Origin: MED-G116 sp038147495
GTDB taxonomy: Bacteria > Pseudomonadota > Alphaproteobacteria > Puniceispirillales > Puniceispirillaceae
Assembly (NCBI GenBank): GCA_038147495.1
Contig: JAYQTT010000013.1
Coordinates: forward strand, 1-64,000
Direction: 5' to 3'
Length of the DNA stretch: 64,000 nucleotides
Shown: one piece after another, positions 52,883 through 62,452 of the stretch
Position numbering within the stretch: position 1 is the stretch's first letter
How the letters are laid out: each line of letters begins with the position of its first letter
Position numbers and translations under genes: made by a program
The notes under the pieces: model-generated
The model's input: only the letters and a program-made list of their open reading frames with translations
Databases searched by the model: none
Told to the model about the DNA's origin: nothing

Positions 52883-53416
52883 ATGACAAGTACCTATCTG
52901 ATTGTCCCTTTCGACAGCGCCATCGCGGGTGATCTGGCCGCTGTTACCGCGATTTATGATGACCATGTTCGCCATGGCACCGGCAGCTTTGAAATCACCC
53001 CTCCGGACGAAGCAGAGATGCGGTCAAGATTTGCCGCGCTGGAGGCGTCTGGTCATCCGATTCTGTTGGTAAAAGACGGGGAAAGTAATGCCGTTCTTGG
53101 CTTTGGCTATGCCGGGCCGCACAAGGCACGCGCCGCCTACAACCACACCGTTGAAGATTCTGTCTATTTGCGAAGTGATGTCGCTGGCAAAGGGATTGGC
53201 CGCGCGCTTCTTGCCCGGCTGATTGCCGAATCGAAAGCTCGCGGGTTTGAACAGATGATGGCGGTGATCGGCGATTCAGAGAATCATGCCTCGATCAATC
53301 TGCACCGTGCATTGGGTTTTGTCGAGGTTGGCATCGCCCGAAAAGTCGGGTTCAAATTTGGCCGCTATCTCGATGTTGTGTTCATGCAATTGGATATGAG
53401 CGCGGCGGAAAATTAA
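52883..53416 (+). CDS. GNAT N-acetyltransferase, phosphinothricin acetyltransferase-like
   Basis: Acetyl-CoA-dependent N-acetyltransferase (177 aa). The early segment TAIYDDHVRHGTGSFEI and VYLRSDVAGKGIGRALLARL (acetyl-CoA loop) followed by HRALGFVEVG place it with the Pat/YncA branch, whose members acetylate amino-acid analogues such as methionine derivatives. Natural substrate unknown. Stands alone between tRNA-Arg and an NDUFS4-like gene. Confidence 0.88.
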   Translation: MTSTYLIVPFDSAIAGDLAAVTAIYDDHVRHGTGSFEITPPDEAEMRSRFAALEASGHPILLVKDGESNAVLGFGYAGPHKARAAYNHTVEDSVYLRSDVAGKGIGRALLARLIAESKARGFEQMMAVIGDSENHASINLHRALGFVEVGIARKVGFKFGRYLDVVFMQLDMSAAEN

Positions 53417-53443
53417 AATGCCGTCTCGCTTGCGCCCCGGTGT

Positions 53444-53764
53444 TTAGTGCGTCCACGCCCCGCGCCGGTTAAAGGCAAAATTATCGGCATAGGCGCGCGG
53501 TCTGACACGGCGCACATGGGTTTCGACAATGTCATATTCGATATTATGGGCATCAGCATAGGCGATTGCCGATTCCTTGTCGGGAAAGCGCATTTTCACC
53601 TGCCGTTCGGTATCATCAGATGATTGCCATCCCATCAAGGCATCGGGGCGCACCGCCGCACTGCGCGGATATTCCAGAACCCAATTGTTGCCGCGGCTGA
53701 CAGACGCCTTGCGGCCTGATTGCATCGCGGTTTTGCTTGGCTTGTAGATTTTTGCGCGTGCCAT
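53444..53764 (-). CDS. NADH dehydrogenase accessory subunit, NDUFS4-like (ETC complex I conserved region)
   Basis: A 106-aa protein of the complex I 18-kDa/NDUFS4 family, characteristic of alphaproteobacteria and mitochondria. Starts MARAKIYKPSKTAMQSG; conserved core WVLEYPRSAAVRPDALMGW and FPDKESAIAYADAH; basic C-terminus RRVRPRAYADNFAFNR. It binds at the peripheral arm of complex I in mitochondria. Confidence 0.92.
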   Translation of the reverse strand: MARAKIYKPSKTAMQSGRKASVSRGNNWVLEYPRSAAVRPDALMGWQSSDDTERQVKMRFPDKESAIAYADAHNIEYDIVETHVRRVRPRAYADNFAFNRRGAWTH

Positions 53765-53933
53765 GAAAATCCCCTATTTCATAACGGTTTTCGGATCGGA
53801 CAAGTGAGCTGTCCACCGCCCCTGTTCACGCCCGCATAATAGCTGAAATTCCCCGGGGAACGTCAAGCCCTGAAAACGCTTCCACTAACGGTTTACCGCT
53901 GCTTGCAGTCGCCAGAATATCATTGGAGAAAAA

Positions 53934-54010
<77 letters not shown>

Positions 54011-54095
54011 ACACGGGTTTATCTATCGCTTGTTCCGCGGAATATCAAGCCTTGTTCGCCTTCCAGCAGAAAAATTTTTGAACATGTGGGTGGCG

Positions 54096-54623
54096 TTATG
54101 GAAATACCGGCAGTTGCAGGCGCGTTGACGGCCCTATGCCGAAACTTTCCGCTTCACCAGCGTTGATTTCCAGCACAAATTGCGCCGGTGCGCCTGATCC
54201 ACGGCTTTTAAGGCTCAACGGCGGCACATTGCGATGAATTGTGACGAACGCCCCATCGGCGTCAAAAAAGACCATATCCAGCGGGATAAGGGTGTTTTTC
54301 ATCCAGAAGGACTGAATATCCTCCTTTGAGAAGATAAACAGCATACCCTGCCCTTGCGCCAGATTTTGCCGATGCATCAGGCCAAATCTTCGCTGTTCAT
54401 CGGTGATCGCAAACTCGACAGGCAGACGGATGTTACCCCCGTCAGGCGAGATTATGAGGGTGATCGTGCCTGTTGGAAAATCCGGGCGCGTCTCGGCTTT
54501 CGCTGTGGCCGGATGAACACAGACCAACGCAAACGACACAATGAAAAGCATAGCCGCGATAACGGCGTTGAAGGCAGGTTTGGACGCTGATCCTGACCGG
54601 TTGTCAGGCAAGGAAATATCCAA
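54096..54623 (-). CDS. DUF192-family exported protein
   Basis: A 175-aa protein with an N-terminal signal helix (about residues 19-42) and a DUF192 domain: GLMHRQNLAQGQGMLFIF, SFWMKNTLIPLDMVFFD and FVLEINAGEAESFGI. Function unknown. The only start-type codon in a sensible place is TTG at 54623, which overlaps the end of the broken antiporter gene by 20 bases. Confidence 0.87.
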   Translation of the reverse strand: MDISLPDNRSGSASKPAFNAVIAAMLFIVSFALVCVHPATAKAETRPDFPTGTITLIISPDGGNIRLPVEFAITDEQRRFGLMHRQNLAQGQGMLFIFSKEDIQSFWMKNTLIPLDMVFFDADGAFVTIHRNVPPLSLKSRGSGAPAQFVLEINAGEAESFGIGPSTRLQLPVFP

Positions 54624-56304
54624 TCACCAACAGTAATGCCAGCAATGCCGCCTGAATGGTCACAGCACGGCCAGGTACGGTTGGCCCGGTAATCGGGGCG
54701 TGCATAATTTTGTCGGCGATTGCCCAGAATTGGTCCCTGTACCAGACGATTACCCGGATAAACCTTGTCCAAACCATCATCACAAAGCCAAGCAACGGAC
54801 GGCTTAACGCCGGTGCAAGGCGCCGATAAAACCAGTCTGAATTCAGCACAACAGATGGAATTTCCGGCGGATACCATTTCATCCTGACAAGGAATACAAA
54901 GGCAAGCATGGCAAAAATCAGCAATTGCAACTGGCCAACAACATGACTTGCATCATAGGGGTTGTAGTCAATGCTATAGGGCAGGATCTGGTAGAACAGC
55001 CCCGGCAGGCTGCCGATGCCAATGCAAAGTGCGCTGGCGGCGCCCATGGCGACCAGCATGCCGAACGGCGCTTTCACCCTGTCTCAAACCATCATGGGCG
55101 AAAAAGGCGAAATACGGGATCTTGATACCGGAATGCTCAGCACACCGGCAGATGCAAACAACAGCACCAGATAGACCCAGACAAACCCGGTGTCGCCAAG
55201 GGCCGACATCAGTGATTTCGCGGCAAAGCCGCTGAACATCGGAAACGCCGAGATCGACATGGCACCAATGATACAGCACACCATGGTAATGGCATCGATT
55301 TGCCGAGAGCCCGCCAAGTTCTGATGCCTTGACCGTGCCGACCTGATGCAGGACCGCGCCCATGCTCATGAACAGCAGGCCTTTATAGAGAATATGGACA
55401 AAGGCGTGCGCCACCGCGCCATTTAGTGCCAGTTCAGTGCCGATACCGACCGCAACGACCATGAAGCCAAGCTGGTTGTTCAGGCTGAAGGCAAGAACCC
55501 GCCGCAGGTCATTTTCGATCACCGCAAAAAGACCGGGAAAGCGGTCATCGCAGCACCAATCCAGATCAGCATCTCGGTCCCGGCGAAACCACGCGCCAAT
55601 GCATAAATGGCAAGTTTTGTGGTGAAGGAAGACAGCACGACCGTGCCGATGACGGTCGCCTCGGGATAAGCGTCCTGAAGCCAGCCATTCAGCAGTGGGA
55701 ACGCTGCCTTGATGCCAAAGGCGATGAATATCATCCATGTGGCGGTGGAGCCGATCGTCATGCCGGCGAAGGTGAGAGATCCGCTCTCGCTGTAAAGCAT
55801 CGCCGCGCCTGCAAGTAGAAGCACTCCGGAAGCCACCTGTACGATCAGATAGCGCATTGCAGCCCGCCGCGCCCGCTGCGTGCCCGACGCTAGGATCAGG
55901 AAAACCGAGGTGATGGCGGTCGCCTCCCACCAGATGAACAGTGTAACAAGATCGCCCGCATGAACGCGGCGATGGCCGCGCCCGGCATAAGACAGACCTT
56001 GCCGTGGTCGGTCGCCATTTCCGGTCATGCCAGCTGTAAAAGACATTCAGCGCCGCCGCGATATGGAATATCATGCGCAAAGGGAAATGTCAGATTATCG
56101 GCCCGATAGAGCGACAAGCTCGAAAGCCCAAACCTGATATTCCAGAGGCATGCTGGCCGGCACCATTTGTCAGGCTGAATGCCGAAATGCAATGGCACCA
56201 GAGCATCCACGATCTGACGCGCAATGATGCGGAACCAGCACAAGCGGGATCGTCGCCAGCATCATCAGCGCACCGGGCGGCAGCGATGTCAGAAGATCAC
56301 TCAT
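54604..56304 (-). pseudogene. Third MnhD-like antiporter subunit, broken by multiple frameshifts
   Basis: Similarity to a proton-translocating D-type (NuoM/N-like) subunit runs from ATG 56304 (MSDLLTSLPPGALMMLA) to 54604 but hops among all three frames. Pieces: RQIVDALVPLHF (about 56225), IFHIAAALNVFYSWHD (about 56075), DLVTLFIWWEATAI with the conserved Glu to AFPVF (about 55960-55525), FAVIENDLRRVLAFSLNNQ to KASELGG (55529-55310), TMVCCIIGAMSISAFPMF (to about 55140), EHSGIKIPYFAFFAHDG (about 55138-55090), and the C-terminus 55077-54604. At least eight indels are required, yet the amino acids between them are well conserved: either very recent decay or poor sequence. Confidence 0.85.
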
Positions 56305-56538
56305 CATCGTAATAATCCTCCGCCGCATGGCGACAGCCGCAGCCATTTGCCCACCAACCACGATGAACAGAAAGGCGAAGAAAGCCATAAATGGCCGGAA
56401 AAATCGGCAAATCTTCGGGGCGATCTCGCCATGTCGGTGAATGACAAATTCCAGAATGACAAGGCTGACCGCAACGATGACAAGAACCAGTGTAAACCGG
56501 TTGCCAAGGCGTTGTAATGCTGAGTGTGAACTGCTCAT
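56297..56538 (-). pseudogene. Small membrane protein of the antiporter operon, frameshifted
   Basis: Begins MSSSHSALQRLGNRFTLVL, with one hydrophobic helix, then LEFVIHRHGEIA. Its continuation EDLPIFPAIYGF is in another frame, FAFLFIVVGGQ in the first again, and AEDYYDDE followed by TGA (56297-56299) in another. Three indels within 240 bases. The last codons overlap the ATG of the next D-type gene, as in an intact operon. About 78 residues if restored; function unknown. Confidence 0.6.
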
Positions 56539-56546
56539 AATACCCG

Positions 56547-58007
56547 CTACCCCGCTACCATTTTAGCTAGACCGGCGATCTGATCCACGAAGAAAAACAG
56601 TGCTATCGACAAGATTGCTGTTGCCACCGGCGGAATGACCGTTAAGGGATGGTCTTCCACTTTAACCTGCTTGACCTTTGGTTTGAAGAAAGCGCGCGAC
56701 ACCGGCTCCAGCAGGTAATAGATGTTCAACAGGGATGACAATCCAAGGACGAACAACACCATCACAAGGCCGCGATCCATCGCACCCATCATCAGGTAAA
56801 ATTTCGACCAGCTGCCGCCAAGTGGCGGTATGCCGATGATAGAGAGCGCACCAAGAAAGAAGGCGATGAATACCCACGGCATCTCACGCCCCTGCCCGTC
56901 CAGTTCGGAAATCTTGGTAAGGTGGGTGCGGACATAGATTGCACCAGCACAGAAAAACAGCGTGATCTTACCCGCGGCATGCATGACGATATGCAGGGCA
57001 GCTCCCTGCGCGGCAAGCGAGGTCGCGATAGCTGCACCAAGGACAATGTAGGATAGCTGGCTGATCGTTGAATAGGCCAATCTGGCTTTCAGATCATCCT
57101 TGGAAATGGCGACAAAACTTGCCGCAAGAATGGTAAAGCTCGCCAACCACACAAGCCAGTCAGAGGCATGGGTCGCGGCAAGAAAATCTATGCCAAAGAC
57201 ATACACCACCACCATCAGCATCGTGAAAACACCGGCCTTGACCACCGCCACGGCATGCAGCAATGCCGATACAGGTGTCGGTGCCACCATCGCCGCCGGA
57301 AGCCACCGATGAATCGGCATCAATGCCGCTTTGCCAATACCAAACGCAAAACAGGCTAAAAGCCACGGCGCGGCCGCTGCGCTGATATGCCCCTCAAGAA
57401 TGCCACCCGGAACAAAATCAAGCGTTCCTGTCTTTACCCAAACATAGATGACCGCTGGCAGCAAAAGTACAACAGATGTGCCAACAAGTATGCTCATATA
57501 TAGACGGCCTGCATCACGCGCGGCTTTGCTGTCCTTGTGGGTGACAAGCGGGAAAGTCGAAAAGGTCAGAATTTCATAGAAAATAAACAGAACCAGTAAA
57601 TTGCCCGACCACGCTATGGCCAGTGCCGCATGCACAGCAACGGCATAAAAAGCGGCAAAGCGGGTCTGGTGTTTTTCATGGTTGCCACGCATATAGCCGA
57701 CCGAGAATATACCGGCGGCAATCCACAATCCCGAAGCGACAAGGCCGAAAATCGCCCCAAGCGGCGTTACGGCAAAAGAAAAATCAAGACTGTCCGAGAT
57801 GTTCAGGACATTTACTTTTGGCACACCGCCCTCAAGAACCGCTGCGGCAACATGCAGGGCGGCGATAAAGGTAACAACGGCACCAACTGGCCCTGCGGCA
57901 TCACGCCATGCCGCACGCACGGCCAAAAACGGCGTCAAAAGCGCCACTGCCAAAGGCGTCAACAGGCCAAGGATTATACCGGTTTCGGCGCTCATCAAAG
58001 CATGCAT
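56547..58007 (-). CDS. MnhD-like proton/cation antiporter subunit (second D-type copy)
   Basis: Intact 486-aa polytopic protein of the NuoM/NuoN/MrpD family with about 14 helices. Conserved ion-path residues: Glu in LFIFYEILTFSTFPLV and Lys in FGIGKAALMPIHRWLPAA and VVKAGVFTM. LAYSTISQLSYIVLG and GGSWSKFYLM are family segments. ATG 58007 (MHALMSAETGIILG) lies four bases after the stop of the first D gene. Confidence 0.9.
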   Translation of the reverse strand: MHALMSAETGIILGLLTPLAVALLTPFLAVRAAWRDAAGPVGAVVTFIAALHVAAAVLEGGVPKVNVLNISDSLDFSFAVTPLGAIFGLVASGLWIAAGIFSVGYMRGNHEKHQTRFAAFYAVAVHAALAIAWSGNLLVLFIFYEILTFSTFPLVTHKDSKAARDAGRLYMSILVGTSVVLLLPAVIYVWVKTGTLDFVPGGILEGHISAAAAPWLLACFAFGIGKAALMPIHRWLPAAMVAPTPVSALLHAVAVVKAGVFTMLMVVVYVFGIDFLAATHASDWLVWLASFTILAASFVAISKDDLKARLAYSTISQLSYIVLGAAIATSLAAQGAALHIVMHAAGKITLFFCAGAIYVRTHLTKISELDGQGREMPWVFIAFFLGALSIIGIPPLGGSWSKFYLMMGAMDRGLVMVLFVLGLSSLLNIYYLLEPVSRAFFKPKVKQVKVEDHPLTVIPPVATAILSIALFFFVDQIAGLAKMVAG

Positions 58008-58011
58008 GCCC

Positions 58012-59515
58012 TTATCCCCCTGACCCCAATAGAGCGCCTGCCGCGCCGTTGGCGGCAGACACCAGTCCGGACGGCGCAACGCCAAGCCAGATGTTGGCAA
58101 GGGCGATAATCCACAGCGGAATATAGAGAGCTGGTTGTTCTTTTATCTCCAATTTGTCAACCGCTGCCGGATGAACCCACATGACCTCTACAATCTTCCA
58201 CAAATAAGCTACCGAAAGCGCACTGCTCACAAGGACCATGCCGACAAGAACATAGCTGTCCACCTCAAGCATCGCCCGCACGAGATAAAGTTTCGAGATG
58301 AAGCCAGCAGTCAGTGGCAGGCCGATCAAACTCAATCCACAGATCAAGAATGCAAGCGACGTTATTGGCATTTTCCGGCCAATTCCGCGCATTGTCTCAA
58401 CACCAACGCGGCTTCCCACTGCAAGGAATATGGCCCCAACCGCCATGAACATGCCGCCCTTGATCAGGGCATGATTGGCGATATGAATAAAACCGGCGGC
58501 GATACCGGCCTGCGTCGCAAGACCAAGGCCAAGCGTGATATAGCCAATCTGGGCAATGGACGAGAATGCCAGCATCTTTTTCAGATCAGCTTCATAAATT
58601 GCCATGATCGTGCCAACAAAAATACCGGCGAGCGACAATGGGATCAGCACCCACTCAAGGGCCAGTGCCGTGACATCGGGCACACCAGCAAAAATGGTGA
58701 AAATAATCCGTGCCAGCACATATATAGACGCTTTTGTGGCGATTGCGGCCAGCAATGCCGACACCGCCGATGGCGCATAGCTGTACGCCGCAGGCAGCCA
58801 AATATGAACCGGGAAAACAGCGGCCTTGACCAGAATGCCCGCGACCATAAAGGCAAATCCGACAAAAATGATTGAGTCGCTCTGCACGTCCGGTATCCGC
58901 GCGGCAAGATCACTCATATTGAGCGTGCCCGTCACCGCATAGATGAAGCCGACACCGATGACATAGAAGGTCGCGCCGACCGCCCCGATTACCAGATAAT
59001 TATAGGCAGCAATCAATGCGCGTCTGTCTGTTCCGGCGCCAAGTGCGATCAGGATCACCGAAGCAAGCGCTGAAATCTCCAGAAAAACGAAAAGATTGAA
59101 AGCATCAGCCGTCATCACAAGGCCGTAAAGTCCGCCGCAAGCCAGCAGCCACGCAGCATACGCCCTGCCAATATCCTTTTCGGCAATTTCCCGTTCGATG
59201 GCGCGATAGGCAAATAATGTCGCAAAGAACGCCAAAACCGACATCACCAGAATCGTCAGGCTGGTGGCCTGATCGACGACAAATTCAATCCCCCATGGTG
59301 GTGGCCAGTTACCAAGAAAATATGTAATCCGCAGGCCTGTCGCGGTAATGCCAGCGAGCAATACGGCGACAACAACTGAAATGCCCTGTGCCAACAAGTG
59401 TCAACAACCATGCCAGCCGCCGCACTGGTAACAGCGCGGCAATGGGTGCCAACAGCAATGGCACAACAACAAGAAGCGCCGGCAAATTATTGAAAATGGA
59501 ATAAATCCCCATCAT
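58012..59515 (-). CDS. mnhD: MnhD, cation/proton antiporter subunit D, frameshifted near N-terminus
   Basis: Polytopic D subunit of the Mrp complex (about 500 residues if restored). The start ATG at 59515 overlaps the mnhC stop (ATGA-type). The first frame reads MMGIYSIFNNLPALLVVVPL to LAWLLTLV; after about 59394 the protein continues in another frame as AQGISVVVAVLLAGIT to the stop at 58012. Removing one base (one T of CTTGTTGGC on the coding strand) restores it. Conserved Glu in LFVFLEISALASV and Lys in ILVKAAVFPVHIWLPAA and IATKASIYVL are intact. Confidence 0.88.
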
Positions 59516-59934
59516 CTCGCATCCCCGACATCATCATGTGCACGTCGGGCACGTGGCATGGCGTCATTCGCCTTCATTGCGAGTATCTCGTCCTCTTCGA
59601 TACTGCCAAAGGCAGCATGAATACGAAGCACAAGCGCAAGCCCCAACGCCGTGGTCGCCACGCCAACGACAATGGCGGTCAGGATCAGGACATGCGGAAG
59701 CGGGTTTGAATACAGCGTATCTGTTACACCTGTAATAATCGGTGCGGTGCCATTTTCCATTTTACCAACCGAAATGTAGAACAGAAAAACTGATGTCTGG
59801 AAGATCGACAATCCAACCAGCTTTTTCACCAGATTATATCTGGAAATGACGATAAACAGCCCTGCCATCATCAAAACGATGACGACCAGATAATTCCAGT
59901 TGTCAGTCAGCAATGAAGGTGAAGTTTCAGGCAT
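59512..59934 (-). CDS. mnhC: MnhC, cation/proton antiporter subunit C (NuoK-like)
   Basis: NuoK-like subunit of the Mrp complex (about 140 aa). Three helices; the motif GLSIFQTSVFLFYI and PLPHVLILTAIVVGVATTALGL are family-typical. The ATG at 59934 shares a base with the mnhB stop (TGATG). The charged C-terminal about 25 residues are a species-specific tail. Confidence 0.93.
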   Translation of the reverse strand: MPETSPSLLTDNWNYLVVIVLMMAGLFIVISRYNLVKKLVGLSIFQTSVFLFYISVGKMENGTAPIITGVTDTLYSNPLPHVLILTAIVVGVATTALGLALVLRIHAAFGSIEEDEILAMKANDAMPRARRAHDDVGDAR

Positions 59935-60386
59935 CACGCCTCCTCCTCATCTTCAGACTGCATTGATGATGCAGGGATAAATCCGGCAAATGCGTGAAAC
60001 AGCAACAGCATCACCGTTGTCACGGTCAATCCGACACCAAATTCAACTATCAGGATTCCGATATGCTGGCCCGCGGCAGGGCTTGTCGCCAACACATTGT
60101 AATCCAGAAATAGCCCGTTGAGCGCCATCGAAGCGATCCCAACGCCGCCATAGATGAGGACACCGGCAACCAGCAACACAATGTTCAGCCACAGGGGAAA
60201 AAGGCGTCTGCCTGCTTCCAGTCCGAATATAAGTGCATGAAGAATGAATGCCGCTGCGATAATAACACCAGCCTGAAAGCCGCCGCCCGGTCCGTAGTCG
60301 CCGTGAAACTGAACATAAAGTCCAAAGATGATAATCGGCGCAAACAGGATCTTTGTGGTCACGCGCAGGATCATATTATTTTCCAT
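59934..60386 (-). CDS. mnhB: MnhB, cation/proton antiporter subunit B
   Basis: MrpB/MbhF-type subunit, 150 aa, four helices. Conserved FGLYVQFHGDYGPGGGFQAG and HIGILIVEFGVGLTVTTVM. The ATG at 60386 has GGAGG six bases upstream; the frame is open further upstream but antisense-like. Overlaps the preceding gene by 11 bases. Confidence 0.93.
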   Translation of the reverse strand: MENNMILRVTTKILFAPIIIFGLYVQFHGDYGPGGGFQAGVIIAAAFILHALIFGLEAGRRLFPLWLNIVLLVAGVLIYGGVGIASMALNGLFLDYNVLATSPAAGQHIGILIVEFGVGLTVTTVMLLLFHAFAGFIPASSMQSEDEEEA

Positions 60387-60972
60387 CATGCGCCTCCTGC
60401 CCTTCGGCGTCTGATCGCTGCCGCCTTGCTGTGCGCGTTGCCCCGCACAACAGCAGGAACACACCAAGACCGGCGGTGAATACCACGATCGTCTCGCCAA
60501 GCGTGTCAAAGCCACGATAGCTTGCCAGCACCGTTGTCACGACATTCGGGATATGAAGCACCTGATCACTCTCGGCAAGATAACGCGGCGCGACATGCTG
60601 ATGTACTGGCGCATCCGGACTGCCAATGGCCGGCAAGTCAAATGCGGCGACCATCAGCACTGCCCCCGCCAGAATGCAAACGACAAGTCCTGTCAGGTTG
60701 CTTGTCAGGGTGTGAGATTGGGTTGTCTGTTTCTCTTTGGACGGCAACACGGCCATGGCCGACAGGAATAGAACAGTGGAAATGCCCGCCCCAACAGCCG
60801 CTTCCGTAAACGCAACGTCAACCGCGTCAAGATTAACAAACATTGCCGCACATATCAGGGAATAGGCACCCGATAGAACCACCACGGCGAACAGGCGATT
60901 GGTACGCATCACCATCACAACGATGAAAACGAGAATGGCCATCAGAAACAGGTTGAGCAGGATCGTCGTCAT
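60376..60972 (-). CDS. MrpA C-terminal-like subunit (DUF4040 + MbhE fusion)
   Basis: A 198-aa membrane protein joining a DUF4040 (MbhD-like) part (VVLSGAYSLICAAMFVNLDAVDVAFTEAAVG region) and an MbhE-like part (HIPNVVTTVLASYRGFDTLGE, FTAGLGVFLLL). In canonical Mrp these correspond to the end of the large MrpA subunit, which is otherwise absent here. Located between mnhG and mnhB, the same relative place as mbhD-mbhE in archaeal Mbh clusters. Confidence 0.87.
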   Translation of the reverse strand: MTTILLNLFLMAILVFIVVMVMRTNRLFAVVVLSGAYSLICAAMFVNLDAVDVAFTEAAVGAGISTVLFLSAMAVLPSKEKQTTQSHTLTSNLTGLVVCILAGAVLMVAAFDLPAIGSPDAPVHQHVAPRYLAESDQVLHIPNVVTTVLASYRGFDTLGETIVVFTAGLGVFLLLCGATRTARRQRSDAEGQEAHDGK

Positions 60973-61472
60973 GATACGTCACCCTTTCGACCTGTGGATT
61001 TCTTAGTCGCCTTTTTGGGCGCCTTTTTAGCCGCTTTCTTGACAGCAACGGTCTTGCTCGTTTGGGCTTTGCCCGCAGTTTTTGCCTTGGGTGTCGCCTT
61101 GGTGCCTGCTTTTGCCTTCGCAGGTTTTTTACGCGCCACTTTTTTGGCTGAAGTGGCCGCGCCGGTTGCGACAGGCGAGAAGCCACTTTTGTGGGCAACC
61201 TGCGCCACGGCATGCGTGGCAATCGGGCTGGTGAAAAACAGGAACACGGCCACCGCGGCCAGCTTGACGCTGATCAGGGAAAAACCTTCATGGATCATCA
61301 TGCCAAGGACGATGAAACCAACGCCTGCGGTATCCATCATTCCGACTGCGTGAATGCGACTGAACACATCCGGGAGCCTGATCAGACCAAGGCTGCCAAC
61401 GACGAGCGCAAGTGTGCCGATTGCCAGTGAAAAACCGGACAAATACGGAAGGAAAAGGTCCATAGACATCAC
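60969..61472 (-). CDS. mnhG: MnhG, cation/proton antiporter subunit G with Lys/Ala-rich tail
   Basis: MrpG core (about residues 1-100): GSLGLIRLPDVFSRIHAVG and FIVLGMMIHEGFSLISVKL, with three helices. The last about 60 residues are rich in Lys, Ala, Pro and Thr with AKAKAG, KKAAKKAPKKATKK type blocks, similar to histone H1-like tails and to the TatA tail at 13.5 kb. Typical MnhG is about 100-120 aa, so the 167-aa length reflects this tail. The start overlaps mnhF. Confidence 0.9.
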   Translation of the reverse strand: MMSMDLFLPYLSGFSLAIGTLALVVGSLGLIRLPDVFSRIHAVGMMDTAGVGFIVLGMMIHEGFSLISVKLAAVAVFLFFTSPIATHAVAQVAHKSGFSPVATGAATSAKKVARKKPAKAKAGTKATPKAKTAGKAQTSKTVAVKKAAKKAPKKATKKSTGRKGDVS

Positions 61473-61780
61473 CCCTCCTCCGGCCTGTCACTGCTGGCAG
61501 TGATACGGGCATTTCCGCCGCGGTCACCAAGGCCACCAGTGGCAAACAATTTTAGAATTGCAAAGGTGCCGATAAAATTCAGCACCGCATAGAGAATTGA
61601 AATATCGACAAACTCAGGCCGCCCCATGATAAATCCATGAAGCGCAACGCCAAGGATGATGATGGTGCCGATTGCATTGACCGCAAGGACGCGATCAAAC
61701 GCTGTGGGACCTTTGGCGGCACGGATCAATGCAAGGATCATCGCCAGCCCGCATCCGGCAAGAGCAAGCCCAAACATCAT
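61469..61780 (-). CDS. mnhF: MnhF, cation/proton antiporter subunit F
   Basis: A 103-aa, three-helix MrpF subunit: IRAAKGPTAFDRVLAVNAIG and YAVLNFIGTFAILKL are diagnostic. Start and stop overlap mnhE and mnhG by four bases each, showing tight operon packing. Confidence 0.93.
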   Translation of the reverse strand: MMFGLALAGCGLAMILALIRAAKGPTAFDRVLAVNAIGTIIILGVALHGFIMGRPEFVDISILYAVLNFIGTFAILKLFATGGLGDRGGNARITASSDRPEEG

Positions 61781-62280
61781 GCGCTGTCACCATCTGTTGA
61801 TTTGCCCTCGATGGCGGTGACGCGGCGATCCATCTCGCCGCTGCGAACGTCATCACCAAAATCCGGGTGCAAGGCATGAACGAGAAAAACCGATTGACCG
61901 GCATCTCCTGGATTTATGTCAACTGTCACTGTCCCCGGTGTAAGTGTGATGGAATTGGCATAGGTCACAAGACCGGCGGCAGTCCTTTGCGTTGCCGGAA
62001 CCTCAAACCATTCGGGTTTTGCAGTGCCATCAAGGATCATTCTGGCTGTTGCGATGTTGGATGATATGATTTCGCGCAGTAACCACAGGATATATGCCGG
62101 AAGTCTGGCAAAAAGATGCGTCGGGAAACCTTCTTTGTCAGCACCACCGATGCGGGCCGATAAAAAAGTCACGAGCACACAGCTTATCACACCGAGGGAC
62201 GTGATCAGAGGCGTGTAATGACCCGACAACAGCAGCCAGCTGGCCATAAAAACAACAAACAAAATGATGATGCGAAGCAC
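61777..62280 (-). CDS. mnhE: MnhE, cation/proton antiporter subunit E
   Basis: MrpE subunit (167 aa), first gene of the operon. Starts with GTG at 62280, seven bases after GGGAGAA. Family segments: WLLREIISSNIATARMIL and YANSITLTPGTVTVDI. Two N-terminal helices. The acidic C-terminal tail is variable. Confidence 0.92.
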   Translation of the reverse strand: MLRIIILFVVFMASWLLLSGHYTPLITSLGVISCVLVTFLSARIGGADKEGFPTHLFARLPAYILWLLREIISSNIATARMILDGTAKPEWFEVPATQRTAAGLVTYANSITLTPGTVTVDINPGDAGQSVFLVHALHPDFGDDVRSGEMDRRVTAIEGKSTDGDSA

Positions 62281-62452
62281 CCGGCATTTCTCCCAAGACG
62301 TGTGTGCATCAGTCTAAGTCGGCTAGGATTTCTCTGCAATGGAATTCCCCAAAATTTGCGCCGATTTAGGTTGTTTTGAATTTGTGAAATGGGTAAGAAT
62401 TTTGGCGATGGATGATCTCGATGATCATCAAACCGATATATGGGGATTTATG

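Noticed and set aside
54974..56080. A 368-codon open frame on the minus strand as one real protein
   Set aside because: Its translation is a patchwork: short pieces match the D-type antiporter subunit and the rest is Arg/His/Cys-rich frame-shifted sequence. It is a by-product of the indels.
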